A DNA stretch of 64,000 nucleotides from Streptomyces minutiscleroticus (GTDB lineage: Bacteria > Actinomycetota > Actinomycetes > Streptomycetales > Streptomycetaceae). This document shows, in pieces, positions 9,967-17,332 of the stretch. Each line of letters opens with the position of its first letter. Position 1 is the stretch's first letter. The stretch covers positions 62,001 through 126,000 of the forward strand of contig NZ_BMVU01000023.1 in assembly GCF_014650875.1 (NCBI RefSeq), read 5' to 3'. The position numbers and the translations under genes are program-made. Under the pieces are notes generated by a model, which saw only the letters and a program-made list of their open reading frames with translations, ran no database searches and was not told where the DNA came from.

Positions 9967-10050
9967 CGGGGGCCGTCCTGGAGTCCGCGCGGGCAGGACG
10001 GAGTGGCCGCTCCCGGCAGGATGCGGGAGCGGCCGACGGAGCGGCGGAGG

Positions 10051-10431
10051 TCAGCGGCGGCCATGCCCGCCCGTGGAGGAGCCGTCGCCGCCCAGTCCGT
10101 TGGTCTCGATGCGGTTGGTGCCCTGCTCGATCCCCTCGACGTTGCGGTCGCGGGTGTCCTTCATCATCCTGACCTGGCTGAGCGTGGCGTCCGTGATGCC
10201 CACCAGCGCGTCGCGGATGGACATCATGGTCTCCTTGGTGGTCTGCCGCTCCTTCTGCTCCTGCGGCTTGGCCTTCTCGGCGAACTCGCCCTGCGTACCG
10301 GGCCAGTTGACGGTGGGGGCCAGCTCGTCGAGGAACTCCTCGGTCATGCTCCTGGCCAGCTCGCCGATCTCCTCCAGCTGCCCCGCCAGGGCCTCGATGC
10401 GCGCCGGGTCGACGTAGTACCGCTGTCCCAT
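10051..10431 (-). CDS. Small WXG100-like ESX protein
   Basis: A 126-aa, largely alpha-helical, charged protein. An NWPGTQGEF segment near residue 43 sits where WXG100 proteins have their W-x-G turn between two helices, so this is probably an ESX substrate or chaperone partner, though the motif is not canonical. The C-terminus is a Gly/Ser/His-rich tail. The start ATG at 10431 lies 2 nt after the stop of the YbaB-like gene, indicating co-translation. The giant toxin-like gene begins 84 nt downstream, suggesting that this protein pairs with or escorts it. Specific function unknown. Confidence 0.75.
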   Translation of the reverse strand: MGQRYYVDPARIEALAGQLEEIGELARSMTEEFLDELAPTVNWPGTQGEFAEKAKPQEQKERQTTKETMMSIRDALVGITDATLSQVRMMKDTRDRNVEGIEQGTNRIETNGLGGDGSSTGGHGRR

Positions 10432-10433
10432 CG

Positions 10434-10889
10434 TCAGTCCTCCCCGTCCTCGCCGAGGGCGTCCCGCCAGGCGGGGGTGGCCCGGCCGTCGCGTGCCGTG
10501 TCCTCGTCGTCGTCGCGCAGCACCTCGGGACCGAAGATCCGCTCCCAGTCCAGCTCGAAGCCCTTCAGCTCCGGCACGTTGCTGCTGGGCTCGGTGAAGG
10601 GGGCCATCGCCTTCATCACGTGCCGGTTCATCTTCACGCGGGCCGCGTTCGCCGCCTCCAGGACGCTGGCGGCCAGCTCCTGGGGGGACATGTCGCGGTA
10701 CTTGTTCTCCAGGAACTCGATCCCGGCCAGCTCGCCCTGCGGGCCCACGGTGGCCCGGACCGCCCGGTCGGAGGAGAGCACCGCGAACGACGCCTGCCGC
10801 AGCTCGCGTTCGGTGCGGGCGAGCGCCTCCTGGGCCGCGTGGAGCTCGGCCATCGCCTTCTCCAGACGCTGCTCCATCGGTTCCGTCAC
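10434..10889 (-). CDS. YbaB/EbfC-family protein of the ESX locus
   Basis: A 151-aa protein with an N-terminal coiled coil (residues ~5-40), then a short beta segment around 'RATVGPQGELAGIEF' and a helical region, which is the layout of YbaB/EbfC nucleoid-associated proteins and of EspL-type ESX proteins. The C-terminus adds an acidic extension (~40 aa) not usual in YbaB. The frame is open further upstream, but a GTG at 10889 follows GGCGGAG at good distance and fits the family N-terminus; a second candidate is the ATG at 10877. It is translationally coupled to the downstream WXG100-like gene. Its role, DNA binding or chaperone for the neighbouring substrate, cannot be decided from sequence. 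Confidence 0.78.
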   Translation of the reverse strand: MTEPMEQRLEKAMAELHAAQEALARTERELRQASFAVLSSDRAVRATVGPQGELAGIEFLENKYRDMSPQELAASVLEAANAARVKMNRHVMKAMAPFTEPSSNVPELKGFELDWERIFGPEVLRDDDEDTARDGRATPAWRDALGEDGED

Positions 10890-11088
10890 GCCTGCTCCGC
10901 CCTTCCGTGCCGCGCTCCGCGTGCGCCCGGACGTCCTGTCCGCGCGGTCCGTCAACTGTCGTGCTGATCTTGCCTGATGAGGTCCCCGGCTGGGAAGCCG
11001 GAACCGGGTGGCGTTCGTCTCTTTACCGTGGTCACACCCGGTTTCCGCCCCTGCCGTCACCGTCCGGTGACGGCAGGGGGACCGGCGG

Positions 11089-14000
11089 TCACCGCCCGAT
11101 GACGGCCGGTGCGCCGCCCTCGTCGGTGCCCCACACGTCCGCGTCCTCCTCCAGGTAGTCGGCGGACGTGGTGACCCTGCGGCCCGGCTCCGCCTCCTCC
11201 TCCCCGGAGGACTCGCCGCCGGTGGTCGCCACCCGGGAGGCCGGGGCCAGGAAGGTGTCGGTGTCCTCCTGGCGGTTCCACGGGCTGCGCCGTCGGCGGT
11301 TGCGGCGCTCGCTCTCCTCCGCCGCGTCGACCAGGACGGCCCGCACCCGCTCGCCGTTGCCCTTCTCGCCGGCGCCGGCACCCATGCCGCCCATGCCGCC
11401 GCCCATGGGCATGCCGGGGCTGCCGGGCATGCCGGGCGCGCCGGGGGTGCCGGCCGCCGCGGCGGCGGCCAGCGGTGCGGCCGCGGCGGTGCTGTCGGAC
11501 AGGGGGGCGACCCCGGACCCGCTGTAGCCGTCCAGGGAGCCGGTCCCGGACAGGCCGCCGCCGGAGGCCGCGGTGCTCGCGCTGCCGCCGCCGAGTCCCA
11601 GCTCGGAGAAGGGCACGTCCTGGGTGGTGCCCCCGCCCGCGCCGCCGCTGCCGTTGAGTCCGCCGATGCTGCCGAGGTCGTCGAGCCCGCCGAGGACGTC
11701 CGAGCTGTCGAGGCCGCCGGACGTGTTGAGGTCGTGCAGGTCCACCGTCGCGGTGTTGCCCTGCGCGTCGGTGACGGTGGCGATGCCGGTGTCCGGGTCG
11801 ATGACCTGCTTGCTGCCGTCCGGGAACTCGGTGGTCAGCATGCCGTTGTCCAGGAAGGTGGTGGAGCCGTCCGGGTTGGTGACCCGCGCCCCGTGGGTGA
11901 GGTCGGTGACGGTGGTGGAGTTGTTCGGGTCGGTGCTGGTGAGCATCCCGGTGTCGGGGTCGAAGCGGGTGTTGCTGCCGTCCGCGAACGTGGTGGCGAA
12001 GTCGTCGCCCACGAGCGAGGTGTGACCGCCGGTCGGGGTCTCCAGCCCGCCCGGGTCGCTGTTGATGTTCCCGAGGTCGCCCAGGTCGCTGTTGATGTTT
12101 CCCAGGTCGCCCAGGTCGCCGATCGACTCCAGGGACATGTCGGGACCGGCGTTCCCCAGGCTGTTCATGCTGTTGAGGTTGCCCAGGCTGCCGAGGTTCT
12201 CGGTGGTGGTGGTCCCGTCCGGGTTGGTGGTGGTGACCTGGCCGGTGGCGGGGTCGATCTGCTGGGTGGTGCCGTCGGGGAACTCGGTGACCAGCTTGCC
12301 GTCGTCGCCGAGGGACGTGGTCGAGCCGTCGGGGTTGGTGACCGTGGCGCCGTTGCCCAGGTCGGTGACGGTGGTGGTGCCGTCGGGGCCGACGGTGGTG
12401 AGCGTCCCGGTGTCGGGGTCGAAGCGGCTGCTGCCGCCGTCGGCGAAGTCGGTGGTCAGGTCGCCGCCGCTGGTGAGCTGCGTGCTGCCGCCGGTCGGCG
12501 TGTCGAGCACACCGTCACCGCCGTTGAGACCGCTGAAGCTGCCGAGGTTCTCGGTGGTGGTGGTCCCGTCCGGGTTGGTGGTGGTGACCTGGCCGGTGGC
12601 GGGGTCGATCTGCTGGGTGGTGCCGTCGGGGAACTCGGTGACCAGCTTGCCGTCGTCGCCGAGGGACGTGGTCGAGCCGTCGGGGTTGGTGACCGTGGCG
12701 CCGTTGCCCAGGTCGGTGACGGTGGTGGTGCCGTCGGGGCCGACGGTGGTGAGCGTCCCGGTGTCGGGGTCGAAGCGGCTGCTGCTGCCGTCGGCGAAGT
12801 CGGTGTTGAGGTCGCCGCCGCTGGTCAGCTGGGTGCTGCCGCCGGTCGGGGTGTCGAGCACACCGTCGATGCCGCCGAGGCTGCCGTTGCCGAGGCTGCC
12901 GTTGAGGTTGCCCAGGCTCCCCAGGTCGGTCGTCGTGGTCGTGCCGTCGGGGTTGGTGGTGACGGCCTGGCCGGTGGCGGGGTCGATCTGCTGGGTGGTG
13001 CCGTCGGGGAAGGTGGTGGTCAGCTTGCCGTCGTCGCCGAGGGAGGTGATCGAACCGTCCGGGTTGGTCACGGTCATGCCGTTGCCCAGGTCGGTGGTCG
13101 TGGTGGACCCGTCGGGGTTGACGGTGGTGAGCAGCCCGGTGTCGGGGTCGAAGCTGGTGCTGCTGCCGTTGCCGAAGTCGGTGTTGAGCTTGCCGTTGTT
13201 GAACTGGGTGCTGCCGCCGGTCGGGGTCCTGAGGGGGCCGCCGTTGAGACCGCCGAGGCCGCCGAGGTTCTGGGTGACCGCGTCGTTGGCGGCGTTCAGC
13301 GCGCCCAAGCTGCCCAGGGACTGGACGGCCGGCGGGGTGTCGGTGAGGGACTGCTGACCGTCGCCGGTCCCGTCCGGGCCGCCGTTCGCCGCGCCGTTCA
13401 CGTCGCCGAGGCCGCCCAGGGTCTCGGTGACCGCCCGGTTGACGTCGTCGCCGGTCCCGTCCGGGCCGCCGTTCGCCGCGCCGTTCACACCGCCGAGGTC
13501 GCCCAGGCTCTCGGTGACCGGGACCTTCTGGTTCAGCAGTTCATCGAGGTTGCCGAGGGTCTCCTCGTTGGCCCCGCCGCCGGGGTTGTTGATGTCGCCG
13601 AGGCTCTCCTCCATGGCCTTGCGCTGCTCCTCGGCCTCCTTCTCCTGCTCGGCGCGCAGTTCGTCCTGGTACTTCTTGTCTTCCTCGCGCTGCTTGTTCT
13701 GCTCTTCGCGCAGTTCGTCCTGGTACTTCTTGTCCTCTTCGCGCTGCTTGTTCTGCTCGGCGCGCAGTTCGTCCTGGTACTTCTTGTCTTCCTCGCGCTG
13801 CTTGTTCTGCTCTTCGCGCAGTTCGTCCTGGTACTTCTTGTCCTCTTCGCGCTGCTTCCTCTGCTCTTCGCGGAGCTCGTCCTGGTACTTCTTGTCCTCT
13901 TCGCGCTGGTTCTTGAGCTCCTCCTCTTCCTCCTCCGCCTTCTTCTTCTCGTACGCCTCCGAGGCGGTGCTGGTCGACTTCGGCTTGGGCACGTTGTCGG

Positions 14001-15216
14001 TGAAGTCGTCGCCGAGGTCCAGGAAGTTGTTGTTCAGGTTGGACTGCACCTGGGCGGCGGGCTTGCCCAGGTACTCGTCGACGCCCTGGGTCCAGATCTT
14101 GACCGCCTTGTCACCGACCTTCGCCCAGTTCGCGATGTCGTTGAGGTCGCCGTACTCCGGGTGCACCTGGGAGAAGCCGGCCTGCGGGCTGTGGGAGATG
14201 GTCGTGGTGTAGGAGTAGCCGGAGCCGGTAGTGGTCGACTTGATGTCCGTCTTGGCGACGTTGTTGGAGTCCACCCACTGGGCGAGGTCGTCCAGGACGT
14301 AGCGCAGCACTCGGTGCGGGTCGTAGTACGGCGACTTGGCCCACTCCAGCCATGCGTTCAGCAGCGTCCTGGCGGAGTCCTCCAGGTACTTGCGGCCCAG
14401 CGACAGGGCGCGCGAGTACACCGTGTTGCCGGTGCCGGCCTCGGCGCCGGTGCCGAGCGAGGTGTCGAACGTCTCGATGTAGGCGTCGTAGTTCTCGCGG
14501 ATCTTCGTCAGCAGGCTGCGGAAGACCTCCGCCGCCTCGCCCTTCCAGCTGGCGTCGTCCCGGCCGAAGCGGTCCTCCCAGTCCTTCAGCACCGTCGCGT
14601 GGTCCCTGAAGAACTTGGCCGCGTAGTCGAAGGAATCTCCGGTGGTGTTGAAGGAGTTCAGGTCCACCGCGCCGTCCCCGGACGTGCTCAGGTTGCTGAA
14701 CCGGGCGTCCGAGGTGTTGCCGGCCAGAAGCGCCATGAGCGCCGCCCGCGGCCCGTTCATGTACCGGGCGAGCGGGATGGTGCTCATCTTGTCTTTGTTG
14801 TAGTCCGTGAACTCGTTGCCCTCGCGCACGGAGACGTTGTTGACGTCGGTCGAGTCGGTGCCGTCGAAGATGATCTGGCCGTCGTCGGTCTTCACGCGGC
14901 CCTCGAAGACGATCCGGGCCTGCTTGATCGAGGTCTTCTTGCCGCTGTCGAAGAAGTAGATGTCGTAGTCTTCGCCCTTGTTCTGCAGGAAGCCGGAGTC
15001 CTTGACGACCAGGCTGAGGCTCAGCGTCCGGATGTCCATGCGGAACAGCTTGCCGCCGTGGTCGGAGCGGAGCGTGTCGAAGACGGTGCTGCGGTCCGGC
15101 ACCGGGTAGCCGGTGATGTGGGTGACCAGGGTGGCCCAGGTGTCGCTCGACGGGGCCTTGGCGTTGTCGAACTTGTCGAGGTTCTCGCCGGATTTGGGAT
15201 CGTAACGGTCGGCCAC
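11089..15216 (-). CDS. AAWKG-type repeat protein of the Streptomyces ESX locus
   Basis: A 1375-aa protein. Residues ~1-430 are a conserved helical region with a DASWKGEAAEVF motif (near residue 225), the W-x-G-like hallmark of Streptomyces AAWKG proteins. Residues ~440-540 are a charged coiled coil of five 18-residue units (KYQDELREEQNKQREEDK type). Residues ~650-1170 are four beta-type repeats of about 110-120 aa rich in 'NPDGTTT', 'FPDGTTQQIDPATGQ' and 'FDPDTG', resembling RHS/YD-like or adhesin spirals. Ala/Gly/Met-rich and Arg/Glu-rich tails follow. No signal peptide is seen, so export through ESX is likely. The ATG at 15216 has a weak SD. It sits between the esxBA genes and the giant gene and is probably a secreted surface or structural component. 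Confidence 0.85.
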   Translation of the reverse strand: MADRYDPKSGENLDKFDNAKAPSSDTWATLVTHITGYPVPDRSTVFDTLRSDHGGKLFRMDIRTLSLSLVVKDSGFLQNKGEDYDIYFFDSGKKTSIKQARIVFEGRVKTDDGQIIFDGTDSTDVNNVSVREGNEFTDYNKDKMSTIPLARYMNGPRAALMALLAGNTSDARFSNLSTSGDGAVDLNSFNTTGDSFDYAAKFFRDHATVLKDWEDRFGRDDASWKGEAAEVFRSLLTKIRENYDAYIETFDTSLGTGAEAGTGNTVYSRALSLGRKYLEDSARTLLNAWLEWAKSPYYDPHRVLRYVLDDLAQWVDSNNVAKTDIKSTTTGSGYSYTTTISHSPQAGFSQVHPEYGDLNDIANWAKVGDKAVKIWTQGVDEYLGKPAAQVQSNLNNNFLDLGDDFTDNVPKPKSTSTASEAYEKKKAEEEEEELKNQREEDKKYQDELREEQRKQREEDKKYQDELREEQNKQREEDKKYQDELRAEQNKQREEDKKYQDELREEQNKQREEDKKYQDELRAEQEKEAEEQRKAMEESLGDINNPGGGANEETLGNLDELLNQKVPVTESLGDLGGVNGAANGGPDGTGDDVNRAVTETLGGLGDVNGAANGGPDGTGDGQQSLTDTPPAVQSLGSLGALNAANDAVTQNLGGLGGLNGGPLRTPTGGSTQFNNGKLNTDFGNGSSTSFDPDTGLLTTVNPDGSTTTTDLGNGMTVTNPDGSITSLGDDGKLTTTFPDGTTQQIDPATGQAVTTNPDGTTTTTDLGSLGNLNGSLGNGSLGGIDGVLDTPTGGSTQLTSGGDLNTDFADGSSSRFDPDTGTLTTVGPDGTTTVTDLGNGATVTNPDGSTTSLGDDGKLVTEFPDGTTQQIDPATGQVTTTNPDGTTTTENLGSFSGLNGGDGVLDTPTGGSTQLTSGGDLTTDFADGGSSRFDPDTGTLTTVGPDGTTTVTDLGNGATVTNPDGSTTSLGDDGKLVTEFPDGTTQQIDPATGQVTTTNPDGTTTTENLGSLGNLNSMNSLGNAGPDMSLESIGDLGDLGNINSDLGDLGNINSDPGGLETPTGGHTSLVGDDFATTFADGSNTRFDPDTGMLTSTDPNNSTTVTDLTHGARVTNPDGSTTFLDNGMLTTEFPDGSKQVIDPDTGIATVTDAQGNTATVDLHDLNTSGGLDSSDVLGGLDDLGSIGGLNGSGGAGGGTTQDVPFSELGLGGGSASTAASGGGLSGTGSLDGYSGSGVAPLSDSTAAAAPLAAAAAAGTPGAPGMPGSPGMPMGGGMGGMGAGAGEKGNGERVRAVLVDAAEESERRNRRRRSPWNRQEDTDTFLAPASRVATTGGESSGEEEAEPGRRVTTSADYLEEDADVWGTDEGGAPAVIGR
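12190..12891 (-). repeat. Near-identical 351-bp tandem duplication in the AAWKG gene
   Basis: Positions 12190-12540 and 12541-12891 repeat with a period of exactly 351 bp (117 codons). The first ~270 bp are essentially identical and the rest differs at a few sites. More diverged copies of the same unit lie at about 12900-13240 and 11730-12060. The duplication is in frame. Confidence 0.9.
13640..13915 (-). repeat. Five-copy 54-bp repeat encoding a coiled coil
   Basis: The hexamer tcgtcc recurs at 13661, 13715, 13769, 13823 and 13877, a strict 54-bp period. Each unit encodes 18 residues alternating Lys/Arg with Glu/Asp/Gln, which predicts a long continuous charged helix. Neighbouring units are nearly identical at DNA level. 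Confidence 0.9.
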
Positions 15217-15343
15217 CGGGCGCTCTTTCTGGTCGGATGTCGTTCGTGCCGGCGCACCGCGTCCTCACGCGGGTGCGCGGCCGGGGGTGCGTACGCGGGC
15301 GCGCCGGTCGGTCATGTCCCTGGCCGGTACGCGCGGCTCGGAC

Positions 15344-15811
15344 TCAGGTGTCGCTCTCCTCGCCGGTGGTGCCGGCGGTGAGGGTGTCGACCTCCTCGAA
15401 GGTCTGGAGCAGCGTCTGCGCGTCGATCGCGTCCAGGTTCTTGTTCTTGGTCTTGTTGGCCTCTTCGATGGTGTCGGTGAGGGCCTCCTTCAGCTCCTTG
15501 AAGAGCTCCATCTGGTCCCCGAGCAGCTTGTCGATGGCCTCGGCCGCGGCGCGGACGTTCTCGACCAGCGTCGGTCCCGAGACCAGGGGCTCGGTAGCCA
15601 TCTTGCCGATGCGCAGGATCTGCTGCTTCTGGTCGAGGTTGTCCGCGGTGGTGTGCCCGTCGATGAGGTCGCCGAGCGGGCGGATGGTGGACCCGTCGCC
15701 GTCCTCGCGGTGCTTCTTCGCAGCGGTGTACACCGGGGCCACCTCGTTGTCCCGGAAGTTCTCCATCTGCTTGAGGTCGAAATGCTTGACATCGGCCTTG
15801 CTGTCGGCCAT
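15344..15811 (-). CDS. Helical T7SS-associated protein
   Basis: A 155-aa, fully helical, soluble protein with no signal peptide or membrane segment, composition typical of ESX-exported helical bundles. The ATG at 15811 is preceded by GCAGGAG at 9 nt; the frame is open upstream but that part is Arg/Pro-rich and looks non-coding. It lies between esxA and the AAWKG gene in the same orientation and belongs to the small proteins found beside Streptomyces ESX loci. No catalytic motif is visible. Likely a substrate, chaperone or partner of the AAWKG protein. Confidence 0.8.
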   Translation of the reverse strand: MADSKADVKHFDLKQMENFRDNEVAPVYTAAKKHREDGDGSTIRPLGDLIDGHTTADNLDQKQQILRIGKMATEPLVSGPTLVENVRAAAEAIDKLLGDQMELFKELKEALTDTIEEANKTKNKNLDAIDAQTLLQTFEEVDTLTAGTTGEESDT

Positions 15812-16014
15812 GGGACGTTCTCCTGCCGCTTGGTGCCGGACGGGGGATACCTGGTGGCCCGGTGGACGCCCGGGAGGACCGCCCCGGACCGGCGGGCCGG
15901 AGGCGGACGCACGCCGGGCGGCGCACCGGATCTGCGCGAAGTCCCCCCTGCCCGCGGCGTCCGGCGTGTTCTCTCCCCGGAGCTGCGTCCCGGGGCCGAC
16001 CGCCCTGCCGAACC

Positions 16015-16039
16015 GCCCGCGTGGGTCCACCACGCGGGC
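16015..16039 (-). terminator. Hairpin downstream of esxA
   Basis: Perfect 10-bp arms (gcccgcgtgg / ccacgcgggc) around a 5-nt loop, 80 nt past the esxA stop. No T-run follows. It lies in a 307-nt gap between esxA and the next gene (15812-16118) in which I see no gene. It may stop or attenuate transcription, or protect the esxBA message. Confidence 0.55.
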
Positions 16040-16118
16040 GCTCCGCTGCCTTCCGGTCACACGCACCGGACATCGGGGTCCGTCCACGGCACGGACGAGG
16101 GGGAACCTCGGGCGGAAC

Positions 16119-16427
16119 CTAGCGGGCCCGCACGTTGCCCCAGTTGTCGGCGCTCCTGCGCTCGTCGCGGGAGTGGTTGTCGTGGATGCTCTGGACCAGC
16201 TCGCCGCTGTCGCCGAGCAGCGTGGCCATGTTCTTGGTGGCCTGGTCCCACTCGGCCTGGACCTGGATGTACATCTCCTGGTCCGAACCCTCCCAGGAGC
16301 TGACGAGCGGCTTCAGCTCGTCCTCCAGGGTGTTGAGGGCCGTGATGATCCCCTGGGTCTGGGTCTTCAGCTCCTCGATGGCGTTGCGGACCACGGAATA
16401 CTGTACGTCGATGATGCCGTCGGCCAT
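16119..16427 (-). CDS. esxA: WXG100 protein EsxA
   Basis: A 102-aa helix-turn-helix hairpin protein with the SSWEGSDQEMY turn at residues ~43-53 (W-x-G motif), the size and layout of EsxA/ESAT-6. It should form a dimer with EsxB and be exported by the EccBCD machine. The ATG at 16427 has GAGAGGAGA just upstream. It follows esxB by 84 nt, so the two are one transcript. The C-terminus (~20 aa) is polar and disordered. The canonical Y-x3-D/E export signal is not obvious here. Confidence 0.93.
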   Translation of the reverse strand: MADGIIDVQYSVVRNAIEELKTQTQGIITALNTLEDELKPLVSSWEGSDQEMYIQVQAEWDQATKNMATLLGDSGELVQSIHDNHSRDERRSADNWGNVRAR

Positions 16428-16511
16428 GACGTCTCCTCTCGGGTGACCGGGCCCCTGGGCCCGGGGCTCACGGGGTCCGGCCCCCGCGGGGGCCGTGCCG
16501 TGAGGGGTGGG

Positions 16512-16847
16512 TCAGAGCAGCGCTTCGAAGACGCCCTGGGTGGTCTTGCTGTTGAGGACCTCGGTCAGGTCCTGGTTCTCCTTCGCCAGGCGGTTGGCGG
16601 AGGTCACGTTCTCCTGGAGCGCGTCGATCATCTTGCTGATCTGGACGACGACCTTCTGCGCCTCGCCGTTCCAGCTGCGGAACAGCTTCAGCAGGGCCTG
16701 GCCCTCGTCGCCGCCGACGCCCGAACGCGCCGCGATCTCGGCGACGTTGTTCTGGATCTTCTCGACCTGGTTCCGGGCCGTCTCCAGGGACGAGACGCCC
16801 CCCAAGCCCTTGGCATAGTCCGCTTTCCTTGCGGCGCTGTCCGCCAT
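16512..16847 (-). CDS. esxB: WXG100 protein EsxB
   Basis: A 111-aa helical hairpin protein with a central SWNGEAQKV turn (W-x-G) at residues ~56-64. This matches EsxB/CFP-10-like partners of EsxA in Streptomyces. The frame is open far upstream, but the ATG at 16847 follows AAGGGAG by 6 nt and fits the family length, so it is the start. It is the first gene of the esxBA unit, with a 485-nt gap separating it from eccB. A TATGCT element at 16964-16959 (minus strand) is a possible -10. Confidence 0.93.
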   Translation of the reverse strand: MADSAARKADYAKGLGGVSSLETARNQVEKIQNNVAEIAARSGVGGDEGQALLKLFRSWNGEAQKVVVQISKMIDALQENVTSANRLAKENQDLTEVLNSKTTQGVFEALL

Positions 16848-17219
16848 GTCGCGCTCCCTTCGTTCGAGCGATCTCGTCGCACCGTTGCCCACTGCACCGT
16901 TGCCCGCTGAGGCTAAGGAGAACCGAGCGTTCCGCGCAACGCGTGTAAGGAAGATTTGAGCATAGGCCAGCCCGCCGGAATTCGTTTGTGGCAACGGAGT
17001 TGTCTGAAGTTTTCCGCAGGATGAACACGGCCTTCCGGTCGGCCGGGAAGCAGGCCGGGAACGGCCCTCGGGCGACTCGGTGCGGCCGGGAGAGGGCGCG
17101 CGAAGAAGGCGAACGGACGCCGGGGAGGCCCGTTCGCGACAAGTGCACATCCGTGCGGGATTCCGGGATGCCGCCGGTGCAAAATTCTGAGCTTTTTCTG
17201 AGGTTTTCACCAGTGTCCG
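16848..17219. promoter_or_regulatory. esxBA upstream region with direct repeats
   Basis: No gene is supported in the 485 nt between eccB and esxB. Two direct copies of gcaccgttgccc occur at 16879-16890 and 16894-16905 (15-bp period), just upstream of the esxB SD, and are candidate protein-binding or RNA-level control sites. A possible -10 (TATGCT) lies at 16964-16959 on the minus strand; no clear -35 is seen. The region probably gives esxBA its own promoter. Confidence 0.4.
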
Positions 17220-17249
17220 GCCATGGAGCCGATCCACCGACTCCATGGC
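17220..17249 (-). terminator. Hairpin downstream of eccB
   Basis: Perfect 9-bp arms (gccatggag / ctccatggc) with a 12-nt loop, 84 nt after the eccB stop. Candidate terminator separating the machinery genes from the esxBA unit. Confidence 0.5.
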
Positions 17250-17332
17250 ACCGGCACCTGGTTCGCCTCGGAAAGGCTCCCTGTCTCGCCCCTTCTCCTT
17301 TTCACGGACGGTTTACGCGCCCCTCGCCCGAA

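Noticed and set aside
11720..13250. Possible CRISPR or minisatellite array
   Set aside because: Repeats are contiguous, in frame and encode protein; there are no spacers.
11734..15381. 1215-residue + strand frame
   Set aside because: Antisense to the AAWKG gene; its repeats simply mirror the coding repeats on the other strand.
16930..16990. BldD- or WhiA-type site upstream of esxB
   Set aside because: The ttac...gttg stretch does not have the spacing of a known consensus.
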